Below are positions 61,504-64,000 of a stretch of 64,000 nucleotides of DNA, in pieces. Made by a program: the position numbers and the translations under genes. Numbering within the stretch: position 1 is the first letter of the stretch; each line of letters opens with the position of its first letter. A model generated the notes under the pieces. That model saw nothing but the letters and a program-made list of their open reading frames with translations. It was not told the origin of the DNA and searched no databases. The stretch is from Dyadobacter sp. SG02 (lineage in GTDB: Bacteria > Bacteroidota > Bacteroidia > Cytophagales > Spirosomataceae), in the NCBI RefSeq assembly GCF_900109045.1, contig NZ_FNYL01000002.1, forward strand, positions 744,001 to 808,000, read 5' to 3'.

Positions 61504-61977
61504 ATGAAAACCTCCTCCACCAGTCCGACCGCGGATTCCATCACCCGCATCGGGAAATTCCTGAATGCAGAAGGCCAGGTCCACGCCGTGCTGAGCTATA
61601 ATGGTTCCAAAAACTACCTGTTGATGAAATGGATCGGTTATTCTACCGATTCTGAGATTATCGTGGCGCTCGAAAGCATGAAAAAATGGTCGCAGAGCCA
61701 GGGTAAGGCCCGGAAATTGCGATTTCACGTGCATGATACCAAAGAAGTGGAGGGCTCGTGGGCCGGTGCGATGGATTACATTTGCAACGACTTCTTTCCC
61801 GAATGCCATCAGGCAGGCCTTTCCTGCAATATCAGCATCATTTCCCCTGATTTTTTCTCCAAAATGGCCTCCGTGACGCTGTTCAACCAGCACGGGGCGA
61901 CCGTACCGACCGTGCTGGTGAACACGCTGCGCGAAGCGGAAAGTTTTATCGCCGAAAGGCAGGCAAAGGAAGCCTAG
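61504..61977 (+). CDS. STAS/SpoIIAA-like hypothetical protein
   Basis: 157 residues from the ATG at 61504. A mixed alpha/beta soluble protein with the pattern NYLLMKWIGYSTDSEIIVALESMKKW...LRFHVHDTKEVEGSW...ISIISPDFFSKMASVTLF seen in STAS/SpoIIAA-like proteins of Bacteroidota, recognised by eye. The phosphorylatable Ser of anti-sigma-factor antagonists is not clear. Its stop TAG overlaps the stop of the convergent cytochrome gene within CTAG. Function unknown. Confidence 0.65.
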   Translation: MKTSSTSPTADSITRIGKFLNAEGQVHAVLSYNGSKNYLLMKWIGYSTDSEIIVALESMKKWSQSQGKARKLRFHVHDTKEVEGSWAGAMDYICNDFFPECHQAGLSCNISIISPDFFSKMASVTLFNQHGATVPTVLVNTLREAESFIAERQAKEA

Positions 61978-62933
61978 CGTCTTACCTGGTTATCAATCGG
62001 TTTGATTGTTTTCAGATAGCTGAAAATGGCTTTCAGGTCGGATTCTTTCATGCCGGCATACATGGTCCAGGGCATCGGGGTGTTCGGCTGGGAAGCGGGC
62101 ACGGGCGGCGCAACGTAACCCGGCGTGGTGAATACCTTGAAACGGCCGACGAAGTCCGCTTCCGTCCAGTTGCCAATGCCGGTTTGTTTATGCATGGTAA
62201 TGTTGGCCGAAAACATACTTCCCGCCGGACTTTTGAATTCCATGCCGCCACCGAATTCCGTACCGGGGATGACGCTGCCTTTGTCGGTTTTGCTGTGGCA
62301 GTCCACGCAACCGGTCGCATTCACGAGGTATTTGCCGTAAGCTATCACGTCGCTGGTATCGGGCCGGGTCGATAGTTCGGCTTTGGCGGGCATGGTGTTG
62401 ATGATGAAGTTAACCGGGAAATCCGCCTGGGATTCGGGCACATCCTTCTTCACGGACGGCAGGGTGCGCATGTAGGCGATAATGGAAAAAATATCCTCCT
62501 GGTCCATCCGCCCGAACCGATGGTAGCCCATGACGGGGAAAAGCGCCTTGCCTTTCTTGTTGACACCGGTTGTAATGGCTCGGAAAAGCTCGCCATCGGT
62601 CCAGCTGCCCAATGCGTAAGGTGTGATATTAGGGGCGAAAAATGTACCCGGAAAACCCATTTGCTGGTCGAAGCGCTCGCCACCTGCGCCCTGGCCGGTG
62701 GGCATCATCGGACCTGCGAGGCGCGACCAGTCGCGGCTGCTGTGGCAATCCATGCAAACTGTGACGTGGTTGGCCAGGTACCGGCCGCGCTCCACGCGGG
62801 CAGGCGTCTTTTCGATTTGAATATCCGGTGCGGGGCCGGTGTCCGGTAATGCTACTTTTACATAAGTGGCTGCAATACAAATGATTGACAGGATGGCGGC
62901 AAGCGCATATCCTGTCCATTTGAGGAATTTCAT
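61974..62933 (-). CDS. Di-heme cytochrome c, membrane-anchored
   Basis: 319 residues from the ATG at 62933. An N-terminal membrane anchor (KWTGYALAAILSIICIAATYVKVAL) holds a periplasmic protein with two c-type heme sites, CMDCH and CVDCH. Each is followed by a long module with a distal Met candidate (GPMMPTGQG, GGGMEF) and a conserved NITPY/NITMH and FRAITTG/FKVFTT pattern. Two-module cytochromes of this kind often serve as electron acceptors for periplasmic dehydrogenases, which would fit the exported oxidoreductase nearby. The latter is inference. Confidence 0.92.
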   Translation of the reverse strand: MKFLKWTGYALAAILSIICIAATYVKVALPDTGPAPDIQIEKTPARVERGRYLANHVTVCMDCHSSRDWSRLAGPMMPTGQGAGGERFDQQMGFPGTFFAPNITPYALGSWTDGELFRAITTGVNKKGKALFPVMGYHRFGRMDQEDIFSIIAYMRTLPSVKKDVPESQADFPVNFIINTMPAKAELSTRPDTSDVIAYGKYLVNATGCVDCHSKTDKGSVIPGTEFGGGMEFKSPAGSMFSANITMHKQTGIGNWTEADFVGRFKVFTTPGYVAPPVPASQPNTPMPWTMYAGMKESDLKAIFSYLKTIKPIDNQVRR

Positions 62934-63061
62934 GGCGAATCTCTGATTTGAAAAATGACTATTTTGAATAAACTGCCCCGTCACCGGTCCGGAGCCGGAT
63001 CAGATGGCGGTTCAAAAGTAGGAGCGCCATTTTCAAATGCATTTGATTCAAATCACAAAAG

Positions 63062-64000
63062 TCAGGCGCGTTGAGTAACCGGTAGCAGTTTGCTGACCAG
63101 CCAGCCAAAAATCACACATCCGAAAATTCCCACGCCCGGGTACAGGAAGAAATGCAGCCAACCGTGGGCCTGGACAAAATACAGTAGCACCGCACTTATG
63201 AAAAACCCGACGAGAATGCCCGTGCTGTTAATGGAAGGAAAGAATATACCCGCCACAAACATGCCCGCGAGGCACCCGCCGAATATGCCGATCAGTTTCA
63301 GGTACTGGTCCCAGATGCTGTTGTTTTCCATAAATACCAGCCATATGGCAATGCCTATTCCCGCTGCGCCCAATGCGAGCGTGGTGTAGCGGGCGAAGCG
63401 GAAGCGTTGCAGGTCGGTGGATTTTGGAACAAAATGCTGGAAAAAATCGGTGGTGACCACGGTGGCGATGGAATTCATGGAAGAACTGATGGTCGACATG
63501 GTAGCGGCGAACAGGCCCGCTATGACCAACCCGCGCAAACCGGCGGGCAACTGCGTCGAGATGAACCACGGGAAAATATCGTCGGTACGGGCCATCGGGT
63601 TCAGGAGTTGCGGGGCCTGTTTGAAATACACCCATAATGCCGTGCCGACGAGGAAGAAGATCAAGGTCGCCGGGATGACGAGGAACGCATTGGTCCAGAT
63701 AGACCGACGGGCCTCCGCCTCGGTAGGCGTGGTAAGGTAACGCTGCACCACCACCTGATCCGATGTATAGGTCACGATCTGCGTCAGGAAATTACCCACC
63801 AAAACTACCCATAGGACCGGCTCGGTAATGGCCCAGCCGTTGTTGACCATATGAAACTTACCTGCATCGCCCGCTTGCCGGAACAATGAATCGAAGCCGC
63901 CGGAGGCATTGGCAATGAAAAACAAACTCACAAACGCCCCGCCCAGCAGCACGCCGACCTGCATTACTTCTGTCCATACCACGGCTTCAATCCCGCCGGA
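63062..64000 (-). CDS. Sodium:solute symporter (SSS family), 5' end outside window
   Basis: The C-terminal 312 residues of a sodium-coupled sugar or organic-acid transporter; the frame is open to the window edge, starting within SGGIEAMVWTEVMQVGVLLGG. About eight membrane helices are visible. The SSS core signatures TSDQVVVQRYLTTPTEAEARRS and GLVIAGLFAATMSTISSSMNSIATV (sodium-site serines) are intact. It is probably an uptake system for monosaccharides or uronates released by the pectin enzymes, but the gene lies 3 kb from that locus and the substrate is not known. Confidence 0.92.
   Translation of the reverse strand, partial: SGGIEAVVWTEVMQVGVLLGGAFVSLFFIANASGGFDSLFRQAGDAGKFHMVNNGWAITEPVLWVVLVGNFLTQIVTYTSDQVVVQRYLTTPTEAEARRSIWTNAFLVIPATLIFFLVGTALWVYFKQAPQLLNPMARTDDIFPWFISTQLPAGLRGLVIAGLFAATMSTISSSMNSIATVVTTDFFQHFVPKSTDLQRFRFARYTTLALGAAGIGIAIWLVFMENNSIWDQYLKLIGIFGGCLAGMFVAGIFFPSINSTGILVGFFISAVLLYFVQAHGWLHFFLYPGVGIFGCVIFGWLVSKLLPVTQRA

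Overview
The window looks like a chromosomal segment of a Bacteroidota bacterium of the Cytophagales, most like Dyadobacter or a close relative. This is judged from gene content and style, not from a database match. The signs are SusC/SusD-type outer-membrane proteins, a FecR-type anti-sigma factor with an ECF sigma factor, beta-propeller/Y_Y_Y sensor kinases paired with LytTR regulators, a giant secreted protein with a type IX secretion C-terminal domain, weak Shine-Dalgarno sites, and promoters of the TAnnTTTG type. Base composition is close to even. No tRNA, rRNA, CRISPR array, prophage or insertion sequence was seen.

Layout. 1-2748: a cut-off propeller histidine kinase, its LytTR regulator and a small zinc-ribbon protein. 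2812-8134: a 1-Cys peroxiredoxin and a 1452-residue beta-solenoid surface protein bracketed by intergenic DNA built from 7-bp GACCATN-type units. 8166-13523: an operon of a GntR-type regulator plus the two halves of a Tm-1-like protein, divergent from a GH127 beta-L-arabinofuranosidase, with both promoters and a candidate operator visible between them. 13531-18363: an Hsp70-like ATPase, a tautomerase/SDR pair, and a PAS kinase with a single-domain receiver. 18360-30731: a scattered saccharolytic set (GH28, SDR, sugar isomerase, GH43, GH106-like) with membrane and unknown genes. 30908-31677: a probable toxin-antitoxin pair. 31776-43721: a TonB receptor, DoxX and thioredoxin-like genes, two more GH43 proteins, a sulfatase, an SDR-AraC operon, several small proteins and several clusters of palindromic repeats. 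44025-48843: a second propeller kinase/LytTR pair. 48852-59188: a complete polysaccharide utilisation locus on the minus strand (ECF sigma, FecR, SusC with STN domain, SusD, GH28, GH43). 59531-64000: a Tat-exported Gfo/Idh/MocA oxidoreductase, a Crp-like regulator, a STAS-like protein, a di-heme cytochrome c and a truncated sodium/solute symporter.

How it fits together. The enzymes (two GH28, four GH43, GH127, GH106-like, one sulfatase) point to plant cell-wall pectin and its arabinan and rhamnogalacturonan parts as the main substrate. The core locus is probably controlled by trans-envelope signalling: SusC carries an N-terminal STN domain that would signal to FecR and the sigma factor. Propeller kinases with LytTR regulators lie at both ends of the region.

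The observations most worth following are the period-7 and period-10 GACCA/TGGTC inverted-repeat arrays between genes, the split Tm-1-like operon under a GntR regulator next to GH127, an SDR that lacks its catalytic tyrosine and is coupled to a tautomerase, three clusters of short REP-like hairpins, and several well-defined operator-like dyads with no known regulator.
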